Source: Flavobacteriaceae bacterium (lineage in GTDB: Bacteria > Bacteroidota > Bacteroidia > Flavobacteriales > Flavobacteriaceae). From it: a stretch of DNA of 42,524 bases. Both the position numbers and the translations under genes were made by a program. Location: the NCBI GenBank assembly GCA_023257625.1, contig JALRBW010000038.1, positions 1 to 42,524 of the forward strand. Direction: 5' to 3'. The notes under the pieces are model-generated. The model ran no database searches. It was not told the origin of the DNA and saw only the letters and a program-made list of their open reading frames with translations. Numbering within the stretch: position 1 is the first letter of the stretch; the number at the start of each line of letters is the position of its first letter. Below, one piece after another: positions 27,372-36,526 of the stretch.

Positions 27372-27903
27372 CACATATATCCAAGGGTATATCTCCTGAA
27401 TGCAAGTCTTCTATTTCTCCTTCTGGATCAAAAAATGAAATACCAATTTTTATAGTCTCCTGATTACATTGCGCTAAAAAAGAATCATAGAACCCTTTCC
27501 CATATCCTACTCTATTTCCATTTTTATCAACTCCTAATAATGGAACAAAAACAACTTGAGCCCATTTTTCATCAACTTCAATCCCCGTTTCGGGTTCAAT
27601 AAGATTCCATTTTGTTTTGACTAATTTGGTGGCATCCGTTAATAAAATAGATGTGAACTTTTGTTTTCCAATTACTTTGGGTAATGCAATATTTTTATCT
27701 CGCCCTTGTAAGAGAGTTAAAAGAGGAGTAGTATCTACCTCTGCTTTAGTCTGAATTGATAAAAAAAGATGAAAATTAGAATAGTTCCAAATGGGTAGCC
27801 TTAAGGATTGATTTGCAATGGCAATGCTCATCTCATCTCTCTTATGTTCCGGTAGCGCCATTCGTAACCGAATCATTTGTGTTCTAAATTCATTTTTTGT
27901 CAT
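27334..27903 (-). CDS. 5-formyltetrahydrofolate cyclo-ligase
   Basis: Converts 5-formyl-THF to 5,10-methenyl-THF using ATP, returning it to the active folate pool. The 189-aa product has the family's ALPKV region, FVPLLGVDKNGNRVGYGKGFYD (nucleotide-binding GYGKGFYD at residues 133-140) and the C-terminal PLDICVTPQAIHYF. Its 3' end overlaps lspA by 38 nt, with both C-termini conserved enough to be real: VTPQAIHYFGQT here, SDQSSELPVE for LspA. It is divergent from uvrC, 65 nt apart. Confidence 0.95.
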   Translation of the reverse strand: MTKNEFRTQMIRLRMALPEHKRDEMSIAIANQSLRLPIWNYSNFHLFLSIQTKAEVDTTPLLTLLQGRDKNIALPKVIGKQKFTSILLTDATKLVKTKWNLIEPETGIEVDEKWAQVVFVPLLGVDKNGNRVGYGKGFYDSFLAQCNQETIKIGISFFDPEGEIEDLHSGDIPLDICVTPQAIHYFGQT

Positions 27904-27956
27904 GAAAAAGAAATTGGAAATCAGTAGGATAACATTTCTCTACCAAAGAAAATCAA

Positions 27957-27964
27957 TATTTTCG
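27957..27964 (+). promoter_or_regulatory. Candidate -7 box just upstream of uvrC
   Basis: TATTTTCG (one mismatch to TAnnTTTG), with TTTC 18 nt upstream at 27935-27938 as a possible -33 element. The GTG start is only 4 nt downstream, which would give a leaderless mRNA. Confidence 0.3.
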
Positions 27965-27968
27965 TGAT

Positions 27969-29765
27969 GTGAAATTAGAATCAGTTGAAATTCAAGTCAA
28001 AAGCCTCCCTGAAGTGCCAGGAGTGTATCAATATTATGATAAAAATGATAAAATTCTCTATATCGGTAAGGCAAAAAATATTAAAAAAAGAGTGTTATCA
28101 TATTTCACCAAAACTCATAATCAACGCAAAACGACTCTTCTTGTAAAAAATATTGCTCGTATTGAACATATTGTTGTCGTTTCTGAAATGGATGCCCTTC
28201 TACTTGAAAATACACTTATCAAAAAACACAAACCAAGGTTTAATGTCATGTGGAAAGATGATAAAACCTATCCTTGGATTTGTATAAAAAACGAGTCATT
28301 CCCTCGAATTTTTTTGACCCGAAGAACCCCAGCGGATGGCTCAGAATACTATGGCCCCTTCACCAGTCTTAAGCCCATTAGAGCATTAATGGATTTAATT
28401 AAAATTTTATATCCCATTCGGAGTTGTCATTACGATTTGAGTCCAGATAAAGTAGCAGCAAAAAAATATAAAGTTTGTCTTGAATACCATATCGGAAACT
28501 GCCTTGCCCCCTGTGTTGATCTTGTTTCCCCGCTTGTGTATAATGATAATATTGAAACCATTCGCCAAATCATAAAGGGAAATTACAAGCAAGCATTAGA
28601 AGCTTTTAGAAAAGAAATGGAACGATTTGCACTTTCCCAAGAATATGAAAAAGCTCAATGGATAAAAGAAAAAATAGAACATTTAGAAAATTACCAAGCA
28701 AAGTCTACTGTTGTAAATCCAAAAATAAGTAACGTTGATGTTTTTTCGATTTTTTCAGATGAAAGTTATGGCTACATAAATTATTTACAAGTGGCACATG
28801 GTGCAATTATTCGTTCACATACCCTTGAAATTAAGAAAAAACTAGATGAAACAGATGCAACGCTTTTAGAATTAGGTATTGTTGAAATTCGGCAACTTTT
28901 TTCTAGTACTGCAGATACATTATTCGTTTCTGAAAAAGTTTCGTTAGGGGATTCATTAACTATTTTTATTCCAAAACAAGGAGACAAGAAAAAACTAGTT
29001 GATCTTTCACTTCGAAATGCTAAATATTTTCGTATAGAACGGTTTAAGCAAATGAAAGTAGTAGACCCTGACCGCCATTTAAAACGTATCATGGCCCAAA
29101 TGAAAGCAGATTTACGCCTTTCTCAATTTCCTTTTCATATTGAATGCTTTGACAATTCAAATATTCAAGGTACGAGCCCAGTAGCTGCTTGTGTTGTTTT
29201 CAAAAATGGAAAACCAAGTAAAAAAGAATATCGACACTACAACATTAAAACAGTTATGGGTCCTGATGATTATGCATCTATGGAGGAAGTTGTTTTTCGT
29301 CGCTACAAAAGATTGCAAGATGAAGGAGCAGAATTGCCTCAGCTTATTGTGATTGATGGTGGAAAAGGACAGCTTTCAGCAGCCTTAAAAAGTATAGAAG
29401 TTTTAGGGCTTAGAGGTAAAATTGCTATTTTAGGTATCGCCAAACGATTAGAAGAAATTTATTTCCCTGAAGACCCGATTCCCTTATATCTGGATAAAAA
29501 ATCTGAAACCTTAAAAATATTACAACAAGTGCGAGATGAAGCACATCGTTTTGGGATAACCTTTCATCGACAAAAGCGAAATAAAAAAGGTCTTTCCTCT
29601 TCTTTAGATGTCATCCCTGGAATAGGCCCCGCCCTTAGAGATCGATTACTTGAGAAATTTAAATCAGTGAAAAGAATAAAAGAGGCTTCAGAAGAAGAAT
29701 TTCAAACCTTGTTGGGTATAAATAAAGGGAGTGCAATTTATAAGGCTTTAAACAAGCCTGATTAA
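27969..29765 (+). CDS. uvrC: UvrABC system protein C (excinuclease subunit C)
   Basis: Nuclease subunit of nucleotide excision repair that cuts on both sides of a lesion marked by UvrAB. The 598-aa product has the GIY-YIG domain at the N-terminus (PGVYQYYDKNDKILYIGKAK), the UVR domain (about 205-240, ALSQEYEKAQWIKEKIE), the RNase H-like endonuclease (IECFDNSNIQGTSPVAACVV then YRHYNIK), and tandem HhH motifs at the end (LDVIPGIGPALRDRLLEKF). Start is GTG 27969; no other start keeps the GIY-YIG domain whole. Confidence 0.97.
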   Translation: MKLESVEIQVKSLPEVPGVYQYYDKNDKILYIGKAKNIKKRVLSYFTKTHNQRKTTLLVKNIARIEHIVVVSEMDALLLENTLIKKHKPRFNVMWKDDKTYPWICIKNESFPRIFLTRRTPADGSEYYGPFTSLKPIRALMDLIKILYPIRSCHYDLSPDKVAAKKYKVCLEYHIGNCLAPCVDLVSPLVYNDNIETIRQIIKGNYKQALEAFRKEMERFALSQEYEKAQWIKEKIEHLENYQAKSTVVNPKISNVDVFSIFSDESYGYINYLQVAHGAIIRSHTLEIKKKLDETDATLLELGIVEIRQLFSSTADTLFVSEKVSLGDSLTIFIPKQGDKKKLVDLSLRNAKYFRIERFKQMKVVDPDRHLKRIMAQMKADLRLSQFPFHIECFDNSNIQGTSPVAACVVFKNGKPSKKEYRHYNIKTVMGPDDYASMEEVVFRRYKRLQDEGAELPQLIVIDGGKGQLSAALKSIEVLGLRGKIAILGIAKRLEEIYFPEDPIPLYLDKKSETLKILQQVRDEAHRFGITFHRQKRNKKGLSSSLDVIPGIGPALRDRLLEKFKSVKRIKEASEEEFQTLLGINKGSAIYKALNKPD

Positions 29766-29826
29766 TTGTAATCCCTTTTTAATGGTGTTTTAAATTTCTA
29801 TTTTAACATTTTATAACGTTAATCTA

Positions 29827-29857
29827 TTTCAAGCATTTCGCCCAATGCTTAACTTTA
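29827..29857 (+). promoter_or_regulatory. Candidate promoter of the DUF3108 gene
   Basis: TTTC (29827-29830), a 19-nt spacer, then TAACTTTA (29850-29857): spacing is ideal, with one mismatch in each element compared with TTTG/TAnnTTTG. The ATG at 29862 is 4 nt downstream, again predicting almost no leader. Confidence 0.35.
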
Positions 29858-29861
29858 CCGC

Positions 29862-30656
29862 ATGAAAAGAAGAATGCTTTTTTTATTTCTTTGGGGTTTC
29901 TTTACTCAGGCACAATTTAGCAATGAAGGAAAAATCGAACCTGTTGAACCTTATAAAGCCGGTGAATGGTTTCAGTTAAGACTACATTATGGCCCTTTTA
30001 ATGCAAGTTATGCTACCCTATCCCTTGAAAGTGATACCATAAATGGAACCCCCGTATTTCATGCAAAAGGCTTTGGGGAAACTACAGGTTTAGCACGTTG
30101 GTTTTTTAAGGTTGAAGATTATTATGAAAGCTATTTTGATGCCAAAACAGGAATGCCTTATAAGTTTATTAGAAACATTAATGAAGGAGGCTATACCAAA
30201 AATATAGAAATAGATTTTGACCATTCAAAACTAGTAGCCCGGGTGAATGATAAAAAAAAGAAAACCATAAATAACTTTTCAATTCAACCCAATGTTCAAG
30301 ACCTCATGTCTTGTTTCTATTATTTAAGAAATTTTTATCCTGTAAAAAAACTCCCCATAAATGATAGTTTTGACATTAATATGTTTTTTGATAATGAAAA
30401 TTATGTTTTTAAACTAAAATATTTGGGAGTAGAGACTATTGATACCAAGTTTGGATCCATTTCTTGTATGAAATTTCGACCAATGGTTCAATCTGGAAGA
30501 GTATTTAAAGAACAGGAAAGTCTAACTTTATGGGTTTCTGATGATCTGAATCGGCTTCCAATTCGATTTAAAGCAGATATTCTTGTTGGATCAATTATGG
30601 CTGATCTTGAAAACTTTAAAAACTTGAAACATCCATTTAAAATTATAGTTGATTGA
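29862..30656 (+). CDS. DUF3108 domain-containing secreted protein
   Basis: Protein of unknown function with a DUF3108-like domain, probably periplasmic or cell-surface. The 264-aa product has a signal peptide (about residues 1-18, MLFLFLWGFFTQAQF), followed by beta-rich sequence typical of this family: YKAGEWFQLRLHYGPFNASY, KGFGETTGLARWFFKVEDYY, QDLMSCFYYLRNF and LTLWVSDDLNRLPIRF. No catalytic motif is visible. It lies 80 nt upstream of the M23 peptidase start, same strand, so the two may act together at the envelope; this is inference. Confidence 0.85.
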   Translation: MKRRMLFLFLWGFFTQAQFSNEGKIEPVEPYKAGEWFQLRLHYGPFNASYATLSLESDTINGTPVFHAKGFGETTGLARWFFKVEDYYESYFDAKTGMPYKFIRNINEGGYTKNIEIDFDHSKLVARVNDKKKKTINNFSIQPNVQDLMSCFYYLRNFYPVKKLPINDSFDINMFFDNENYVFKLKYLGVETIDTKFGSISCMKFRPMVQSGRVFKEQESLTLWVSDDLNRLPIRFKADILVGSIMADLENFKNLKHPFKIIVD

Positions 30657-30736
30657 TCGAATGTTTTTAATAACTAGATAAAAACTTTTTAAAAGTGCCA
30701 TGCAGATGTTCAATAAAGTTTCGAAATTTGCTATTG

Positions 30737-32038
30737 ATGAGTAGATTATTTTCCATTTTAATACTATCTCTTTTTTTTGTGGTCTCTTGCCAAGAGAACC
30801 CCAACGCTACTTCAGAAAATGAAGACAACACGGATAACGTTATCTCACCTGATTATTACTTTGGTATTGATCGAAATCTTTTTGAAGTAAAAGAAGAAAA
30901 AATTAAGCGTGGAGATACGTTTGGAAAAATATTAGAAGCACAGGGTATTGATTATCCACAAGTATATGCTATACTTCAAGCAATTAAAGGAGAGATAGAC
31001 GTTCGCAAATTAACTTTAGGCAAACCCTATAGTTTATTTTATGCAAAGGCCGATAGTGTTCTTTCTACCCCGGAATATTTTGTTTATCACCCCGATGTTA
31101 GTGGATATTCTGTGATTCATTTAAAAGATAGTCTTTATGGACAATTCATTCAAAAATCTGTTCGATTAGTAGAAATGGAAGCTAAAGGCGTAATTGAGAA
31201 TTCTTTGTATGAAACTTTGAATGAAAATGGTATTAATGAAGCTTTGACTTTCTATCTGTCAGATGTTTATGCTTGGACAATTGACTTTTTTAGATTACAA
31301 AAGGGGGATCGATTTAAAGTAATTTATACTGAAAAATTTGTGGACGATACTGTATCTATTGGTATAGACAGAATCAAGGCAGCTTATTTCGAACATAATA
31401 ACAAACCCTTATATGCCTTTGAATTTATTAGTGACCCTCAAAAAGGAATTGTTGATTATTTTGACGATGAAGCCAACAGTTTGCGTCGCACTTTTCTTCA
31501 AGGTCCCTTAAAATTCAATCGCGTTTCTTCACGCTATAATCTTAAACGCAGAATTGCTTATTACGGAAATCGTATTAGACCACACAAAGGAACTGATTTT
31601 GCTGCTGCTGTTGGAACACCCATTCTAGCAACGGCAAATGGTACCGTTGTAAAATCAAGTTACACCAAAGGAAATGGAAACTATGTAACTATTAAACACA
31701 ATAATACCTATTCTACACAATACCTACATATGAAAAAACAAAATGTTAAGGTAGGTCAATATGTATCCCAAGGCGATATTATAGGATGGGTGGGAATGAC
31801 GGGAAATACCTCAGGCCCACATGTTTGTTATCGTTTTTGGAAAAATGGGAAACAAGTGGATCCTTTTAAACAAAAGCTTCCCGAAGCAAAACCCATTTCA
31901 AATGATTTAAAAGCGCAATATACTGAGCACATTTATCCCTATAAATATAAATTAGATTGCATCTCTTTTGAAAATGAAGAAAATTCAGAGGTAGTTGTAG
32001 TCGACAACCCACAGCAAAATGCCAAAACCTCTTCCTAA
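30737..32038 (+). CDS. M23 family metallopeptidase lipoprotein (LytM-like)
   Basis: Predicted peptidoglycan DD-endopeptidase anchored as a lipoprotein. From ATG 30737 the product is 433 aa and begins [18 protein letters not shown], a lipoprotein signal with lipobox VVSC. The frame is open further upstream to 30695, but that would bury the signal peptide. The LytM/M23 domain is in the C-terminal half: HxxxD in RPHKGTDF (His283, Asp287), TQYLHMKK, and the final motif [12 protein letters not shown] (His362, Cys364). The last metal-binding His of the usual HxH is replaced by Cys here; I recall similar HVC in flavobacterial homologues. The N-terminal half probably includes a helical regulatory region. 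It overlaps pgi by 20 nt. Confidence 0.9.
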   Translation: MSRLFSILILSLFFVVSCQENPNATSENEDNTDNVISPDYYFGIDRNLFEVKEEKIKRGDTFGKILEAQGIDYPQVYAILQAIKGEIDVRKLTLGKPYSLFYAKADSVLSTPEYFVYHPDVSGYSVIHLKDSLYGQFIQKSVRLVEMEAKGVIENSLYETLNENGINEALTFYLSDVYAWTIDFFRLQKGDRFKVIYTEKFVDDTVSIGIDRIKAAYFEHNNKPLYAFEFISDPQKGIVDYFDDEANSLRRTFLQGPLKFNRVSSRYNLKRRIAYYGNRIRPHKGTDFAAAVGTPILATANGTVVKSSYTKGNGNYVTIKHNNTYSTQYLHMKKQNVKVGQYVSQGDIIGWVGMTGNTSGPHVCYRFWKNGKQVDPFKQKLPEAKPISNDLKAQYTEHIYPYKYKLDCISFENEENSEVVVVDNPQQNAKTSS

Positions 32039-33659
32039 TACTAACCCCACTTCCCTCCCTGCTTGGAAAGCGCTTGCCCAACATAAAAAATCAATAGAAT
32101 CTTTTCAAATAAAATCTTTTTTTAAACAAGAGCCCAACCGTTTAGATTATACTACTTTTTCTTGGGAAGAATTTTATGTAGACACTTCTAAAAACCGATG
32201 GGATAAAAAAACTTTTGAACTATTAATACAATTGTGTAACGAGTCCCAATTAAAAGTAGCCATTGAGGCTCAGTTTGCTGGAGAAAAAATTAATGCAACC
32301 GAAGATCGTGCTGTTTTACATACTGCCCTAAGAAAATTAGACTCGTCTGCTGTTTATGTAAATTCAGAAAATATAGTTCCTGAAGTAAAAATTGTGCAAG
32401 AAAAAATGTTTGCCTTTTGTGAAAAAATAATTTCGGGAGAATGGAAAGGCTATTCGGGTAAGTCAATAACTCATGTCGTTAATATTGGTATTGGTGGATC
32501 TGATTTGGGTCCAGCTATGGTAGTTGAAGCTTTAGAGCATTATAAAAATCATCTACATATGCGTTTTATTTCTAACGTAGAAGGTGATCATTATCAAGAA
32601 ATTGTAAAAGACCTACACCCCGAGACAACCTTATTTGTAATAGTATCTAAAACTTTTACAACCCAAGAAACATTAAGTAATGCGAATAGTATAAGGGAGT
32701 GGTTTTTGCAAAAGGCCCCTGAAAATGCAATTTCTAAACACTTTGTTGCAGTATCTACCAATATTGAAAAAACCGCAGCCTTTGGCATCAGTAAGGAAAA
32801 TACCTTCCCGATGAATGATTGGGTTGGGGGTCGTTTTTCATTATGGAGTACCGTTGGGTTAAGTATTGCCCTAGCCGTTGGCCCTTTACATTTTAAAAAA
32901 TTGTTAGAAGGAGCTGGTCAAATGGATCAACATTTTAAAGAAACTCCTTTTGAAAAAAATATCCCCGTTGTATTGGCTTTATTAAGTATTTGGTACAATA
33001 ACTTTTGGGGGGCTGAAAGTGAAGCCCTTATTCCTTACACTCAATATTTAAGAAATTTTCCTGCTTATCTCCAACAAGGTATCATGGAAAGTAATGGAAA
33101 AAGTGTTGGGCGTGATGGTAAACGAGTGAATTATGAAACTGGAACCATTATTTGGGGGGCTTCAGGAACAAATGCCCAACATGCTTTTTTTCAACTTATT
33201 CATCAAGGAACAAAACTCATTCCTACTGATTTTATTGGTTTTAAAAAAGAACTTAAAAAAAATCCTGATCATCAACAAAAGCTTCTTGCCAACTTTATTG
33301 CCCAAACCGAGGCTTTAATGAATGGCAAAACCGCAGAAGAAGCTTCACTTGAATTACAAAATAGTGGTGTTGCTTCTGAATTTATAAAACAACTGGTTCC
33401 TTTCAAGGTTTTTGAAGGCAATAAACCGACGAATACCCTTTTGATTGATCAACTTACTCCAAAAACATTGGGCTCATTAATTGCCCTTTATGAACATAAA
33501 ATTTTTGTACAAGGAGTGATTTGGAATATTTATAGCTATGATCAATGGGGTGTAGAATTAGGCAAACAATTAGCCAATGTTATATTGAATGATCTTTCTG
33601 GTATTTCATCACATAAACATGATCCATCTACTACTGCTTTATTAAATCAACTGAAATAA
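32019..33659 (+). CDS. pgi: Glucose-6-phosphate isomerase
   Basis: Interconverts glucose-6-phosphate and fructose-6-phosphate. The 546-aa protein has the SIS phosphosugar-binding motif [19 protein letters not shown], the PGI signature [17 protein letters not shown], the active-site [16 protein letters not shown] (catalytic Glu) and the terminal [15 protein letters not shown] signature. Length is typical of the E. coli-type enzyme. Its ATG at 32019 lies inside the end of the M23 gene (20-nt overlap), so its translation is likely coupled to it. Confidence 0.97.
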   Translation: MPKPLPNTNPTSLPAWKALAQHKKSIESFQIKSFFKQEPNRLDYTTFSWEEFYVDTSKNRWDKKTFELLIQLCNESQLKVAIEAQFAGEKINATEDRAVLHTALRKLDSSAVYVNSENIVPEVKIVQEKMFAFCEKIISGEWKGYSGKSITHVVNIGIGGSDLGPAMVVEALEHYKNHLHMRFISNVEGDHYQEIVKDLHPETTLFVIVSKTFTTQETLSNANSIREWFLQKAPENAISKHFVAVSTNIEKTAAFGISKENTFPMNDWVGGRFSLWSTVGLSIALAVGPLHFKKLLEGAGQMDQHFKETPFEKNIPVVLALLSIWYNNFWGAESEALIPYTQYLRNFPAYLQQGIMESNGKSVGRDGKRVNYETGTIIWGASGTNAQHAFFQLIHQGTKLIPTDFIGFKKELKKNPDHQQKLLANFIAQTEALMNGKTAEEASLELQNSGVASEFIKQLVPFKVFEGNKPTNTLLIDQLTPKTLGSLIALYEHKIFVQGVIWNIYSYDQWGVELGKQLANVILNDLSGISSHKHDPSTTALLNQLK

Positions 33660-33766
33660 GAATGGTTTATTAACTATTTTTTAATAAAAAAAATTACTAC
33701 TTAATAATATAAAAATATTCGAATTTAAAATTTCAATTACTTTTACAAAAATTTAAAAAAATAACT

Positions 33767-36478
33767 ATGAAAAAAACACTTCTCAATTTAGCTGTATTGA
33801 TGCTATTGAGTCTACAAGTACTTGTAGCTCAGCGTACTATAACTGGAAATGTAACTGATGAACAAGGAGTTCCTCTTCCAGGTGCATCTGTTTTAGAAAT
33901 TGGGACTACCAATGGAACAAGTACTGATTTTGATGGTAACTACACCTTAACTGTTCAAGAGGGTGCGGATATTGAAGTTAGCTATGTTGGATATCTTGCT
34001 TCTAGAGTAAAAGTTGGTGCTCAAGATCAAATTAATTTTTCATTATCTCTTGGCAATGAATTACAAGAGGTAATCGTTTCTTCTGGGGTAATTGATATTG
34101 CAAAAGAACGGGAAACCCCTATTGCATTAAGCCAGATTTCTGCTCAAGAAGTATTGCTTAAAGTTGGAAACCAAGAATTTCCAGAAATAATGAATAAAAC
34201 TCCTGGTGTATATGCAACAAAAGATTCTGGGGGTTATGGCGATAGTCGTATTTCACTTCGTGGATTTGACCAAACCAATACCGCTATATTGATAAATGGT
34301 CAACCTGTAAATGATATGGAAAACGGAAGATTATATTGGTCTAACTGGCAAGGACTAACTGACATAGCTTCTGGAATTCAAATTCAAAGGGGTTTAGGAG
34401 CAACCAAATTGGCTGTTCCTTCTGTTGGAGGAACCATTTCCATTTTTACAAAAAGTGCTGAAAAAGAACAAGGGGGTTCACTAACCCAATTAATAGGAAA
34501 TAATGGGTATGTAAAAACTACTGCCCTTTATAATAGTGGAGTTAATGACAAAGGTTGGTCTTCCTCTTATTTACTAACTAAATGGTCTGGAAATGGATAT
34601 GTATACAATACAAAAGGGGAAGGATGGACTTACTTTTTTGCTTTAGGTTACACCCCCGAAGGATCTGCACATAGTTTAAACTTTTCTTTTTTAGGGGCAG
34701 GTCAATGGCACCACCAGCGTGATTCTTGGGTGTCAATCAGAGACTATGAAAATTTTGGTGAAGAAGGAATTGATCCGCGTTGGAATACCAATGGTGGGAT
34801 CTTAAATGGAGAAGAATTCAATATTCGAAGAAATTTTTATAACAAACCACTTGCAACCTTCAACTGGGATTGGAAAATTTCAGAAACGGTTGATTTAGCT
34901 ACTTCTTTATACGGCTCTGCAGGTCGTGGAGGCGGAACTGGAGGAAGAGGGTCTAACTTTAGAAATGCAGATATTGACTTATATCCGTTTAATAAAGATC
35001 TTACTGAGCATTATTTAGAAAATGGAAGAGGCTCAAGAACACCAGATGGCTTTATAAATTTTGACCGCGTAGTATCTGTTAACCGTTCAAACCCTTCTCC
35101 CTACGCTGGCCCTATTTCTGGATTTAGTGGTAAATTAATTGGTTCTAACGGTTTTAGAAATGATGGTGTTAGCCGAGAGATTTTGATTCGTAGATCCTCT
35201 ATGAATTCACATGACTGGATAGGTGGAATTTCAAATTTAAATTTTAGATCTGATAAAATGCGATACAGCATTGGTGTTGATTTAAGAAATTACAAAGGCT
35301 ATCACTACAGAGTACTAAGTGATTTATTAGGCTTAGATGGCTATTATTCTACAGGAAATAAAAACTCTGCAGGGTTAATTATAGAAACTTTAGTTGATCC
35401 AAGTCCCTTTAAAAGCACTGGAATTAAAGGCCCTAAAATTGATTATTATAACGTAGGTCTTGTAGGATGGCAAGGGGTAAACGGACTAGCAGAATATTCT
35501 TCTGACGCTATTACTGCGGTAATTCAAGCTGGTCTATCTAACCAATCTTTTCAAAGAGAAGATTTGATGGATCAACCCGGTCTTCCCCTTTCTGAAAAGA
35601 AAAATGTGGGTGGGGGTTATCTAAAAGGAGGGGCAAACCTCAACTTTAATGAAAAATCAAACCTTTTCTTTAATGCAGGATACATTTCTCGTCAACCAAA
35701 ATTTGATGCAGTATTTCCAAACTTTGCCAATCTTGTAAATCCAGATTTGCAAAATGAAACCATTCAATCTTTAGAAATTGGATATGGATATATAGGGAAT
35801 GGATTCAAACTCAATGTTAATGCATATTCTACTGTTTGGGGAAATCGATTCATCTCTAGAAGTCTTTTTAACCAACAAGGTATAGAGGGTACTGCTCAAT
35901 TTAGAAATATTGATGTGGTTCACAATGGAATAGAAATTGAGGGACAATACCGCCCTTCTAGTGATACACGTATCAGAGGAATGCTTTCCATAGGAGATTG
36001 GCGCTACACTAAAGATTTTGAGGCAGAATTGTTTGATGATAATCAAAGATCTGTAGGGACAGGAAAATTGTATACTGAAGGAGCTAAAGTAGGTGACGCC
36101 GCTCAATTTGTATTTTACTTAGGATTAGATCAAAAATTGGGTGATGCGTTCCGTTTTGATATCGATTATCGATTTGTAGATGGTTTATATGCCGACTATA
36201 GCATTACCGATTCAGCTTTCACAAATCCAAACAATGAGGGTGCGCTAAAACTTCCTTCCTACGGTCTAGTTGATTTGGGAGGAACCTTTCAATTTGGTTC
36301 AGGGTGGAGTGTAAGAGCTAATATAAATAACCTTTTAAATACTCTATATATTGCAGAATCAAATACAAATATACATGCCACCTCAAGTTCAGCTACATGG
36401 AACGGTATAGATACTATGAATTCCGTTTGGTTTGGATTTGGAAGAACATGGAACCTTTCGTTACGTTATCAATTCTAA
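33767..36478 (+). CDS. TonB-dependent receptor with CarboxypepD_reg domain (SusC-like N-terminus)
   Basis: Outer-membrane transporter of 903 aa. Signal peptide about residues 1-22 (LSLQVLVAQ), a CarboxypepD_reg-like domain (ITGNVTDEQGVPLPGASVLE, then GTSTDFDGNYTLTV), a plug domain (LQEVIVSSGVIDIAKERET, then YGDSRISLRGFDQTNTAILI and LGATKLAVPSVGGTISIF), and a barrel ending RTWNLSLRYQF with the C-terminal Phe. The distinctive NDMENGRLYWSNWQGLTD region marks a subfamily whose substrate I cannot name. No susD follows. The ATG 33767 is preceded by 107 very AT-rich bases, with a possible weak -7 box TACTTTTA at 33738-33745. A strong terminator follows the stop. Confidence 0.92.
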   Translation: MKKTLLNLAVLMLLSLQVLVAQRTITGNVTDEQGVPLPGASVLEIGTTNGTSTDFDGNYTLTVQEGADIEVSYVGYLASRVKVGAQDQINFSLSLGNELQEVIVSSGVIDIAKERETPIALSQISAQEVLLKVGNQEFPEIMNKTPGVYATKDSGGYGDSRISLRGFDQTNTAILINGQPVNDMENGRLYWSNWQGLTDIASGIQIQRGLGATKLAVPSVGGTISIFTKSAEKEQGGSLTQLIGNNGYVKTTALYNSGVNDKGWSSSYLLTKWSGNGYVYNTKGEGWTYFFALGYTPEGSAHSLNFSFLGAGQWHHQRDSWVSIRDYENFGEEGIDPRWNTNGGILNGEEFNIRRNFYNKPLATFNWDWKISETVDLATSLYGSAGRGGGTGGRGSNFRNADIDLYPFNKDLTEHYLENGRGSRTPDGFINFDRVVSVNRSNPSPYAGPISGFSGKLIGSNGFRNDGVSREILIRRSSMNSHDWIGGISNLNFRSDKMRYSIGVDLRNYKGYHYRVLSDLLGLDGYYSTGNKNSAGLIIETLVDPSPFKSTGIKGPKIDYYNVGLVGWQGVNGLAEYSSDAITAVIQAGLSNQSFQREDLMDQPGLPLSEKKNVGGGYLKGGANLNFNEKSNLFFNAGYISRQPKFDAVFPNFANLVNPDLQNETIQSLEIGYGYIGNGFKLNVNAYSTVWGNRFISRSLFNQQGIEGTAQFRNIDVVHNGIEIEGQYRPSSDTRIRGMLSIGDWRYTKDFEAELFDDNQRSVGTGKLYTEGAKVGDAAQFVFYLGLDQKLGDAFRFDIDYRFVDGLYADYSITDSAFTNPNNEGALKLPSYGLVDLGGTFQFGSGWSVRANINNLLNTLYIAESNTNIHATSSSATWNGIDTMNSVWFGFGRTWNLSLRYQF

Positions 36479-36497
36479 CAAAATAAATTTTGAATTT

Positions 36498-36526
36498 AAA
36501 AACCTCGCAAAATGCGGGGTTTTTTA
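36498..36526. terminator. Bidirectional terminator between the TonB receptor gene and recJ
   Basis: AACCTCGCA-aaa-TGCGGGGTT forms a 9-bp stem (one G-T pair) with a 3-nt loop. It is followed by T-runs on the plus strand and preceded by As that give a shorter T-run on the minus strand. It sits between two convergent genes and should stop both. Confidence 0.85.

Noticed and set aside
30695-30736. Upstream extension of the M23 gene (start at 30695)
   Set aside because: It would place 14 polar and Cys-containing residues before the lipoprotein signal peptide.
33666-33688. TTTATTAA / TTAATAAA inverted repeat after pgi as a terminator
   Set aside because: It has no G-C pairs and is followed by As, not Ts, on the transcribed strand.
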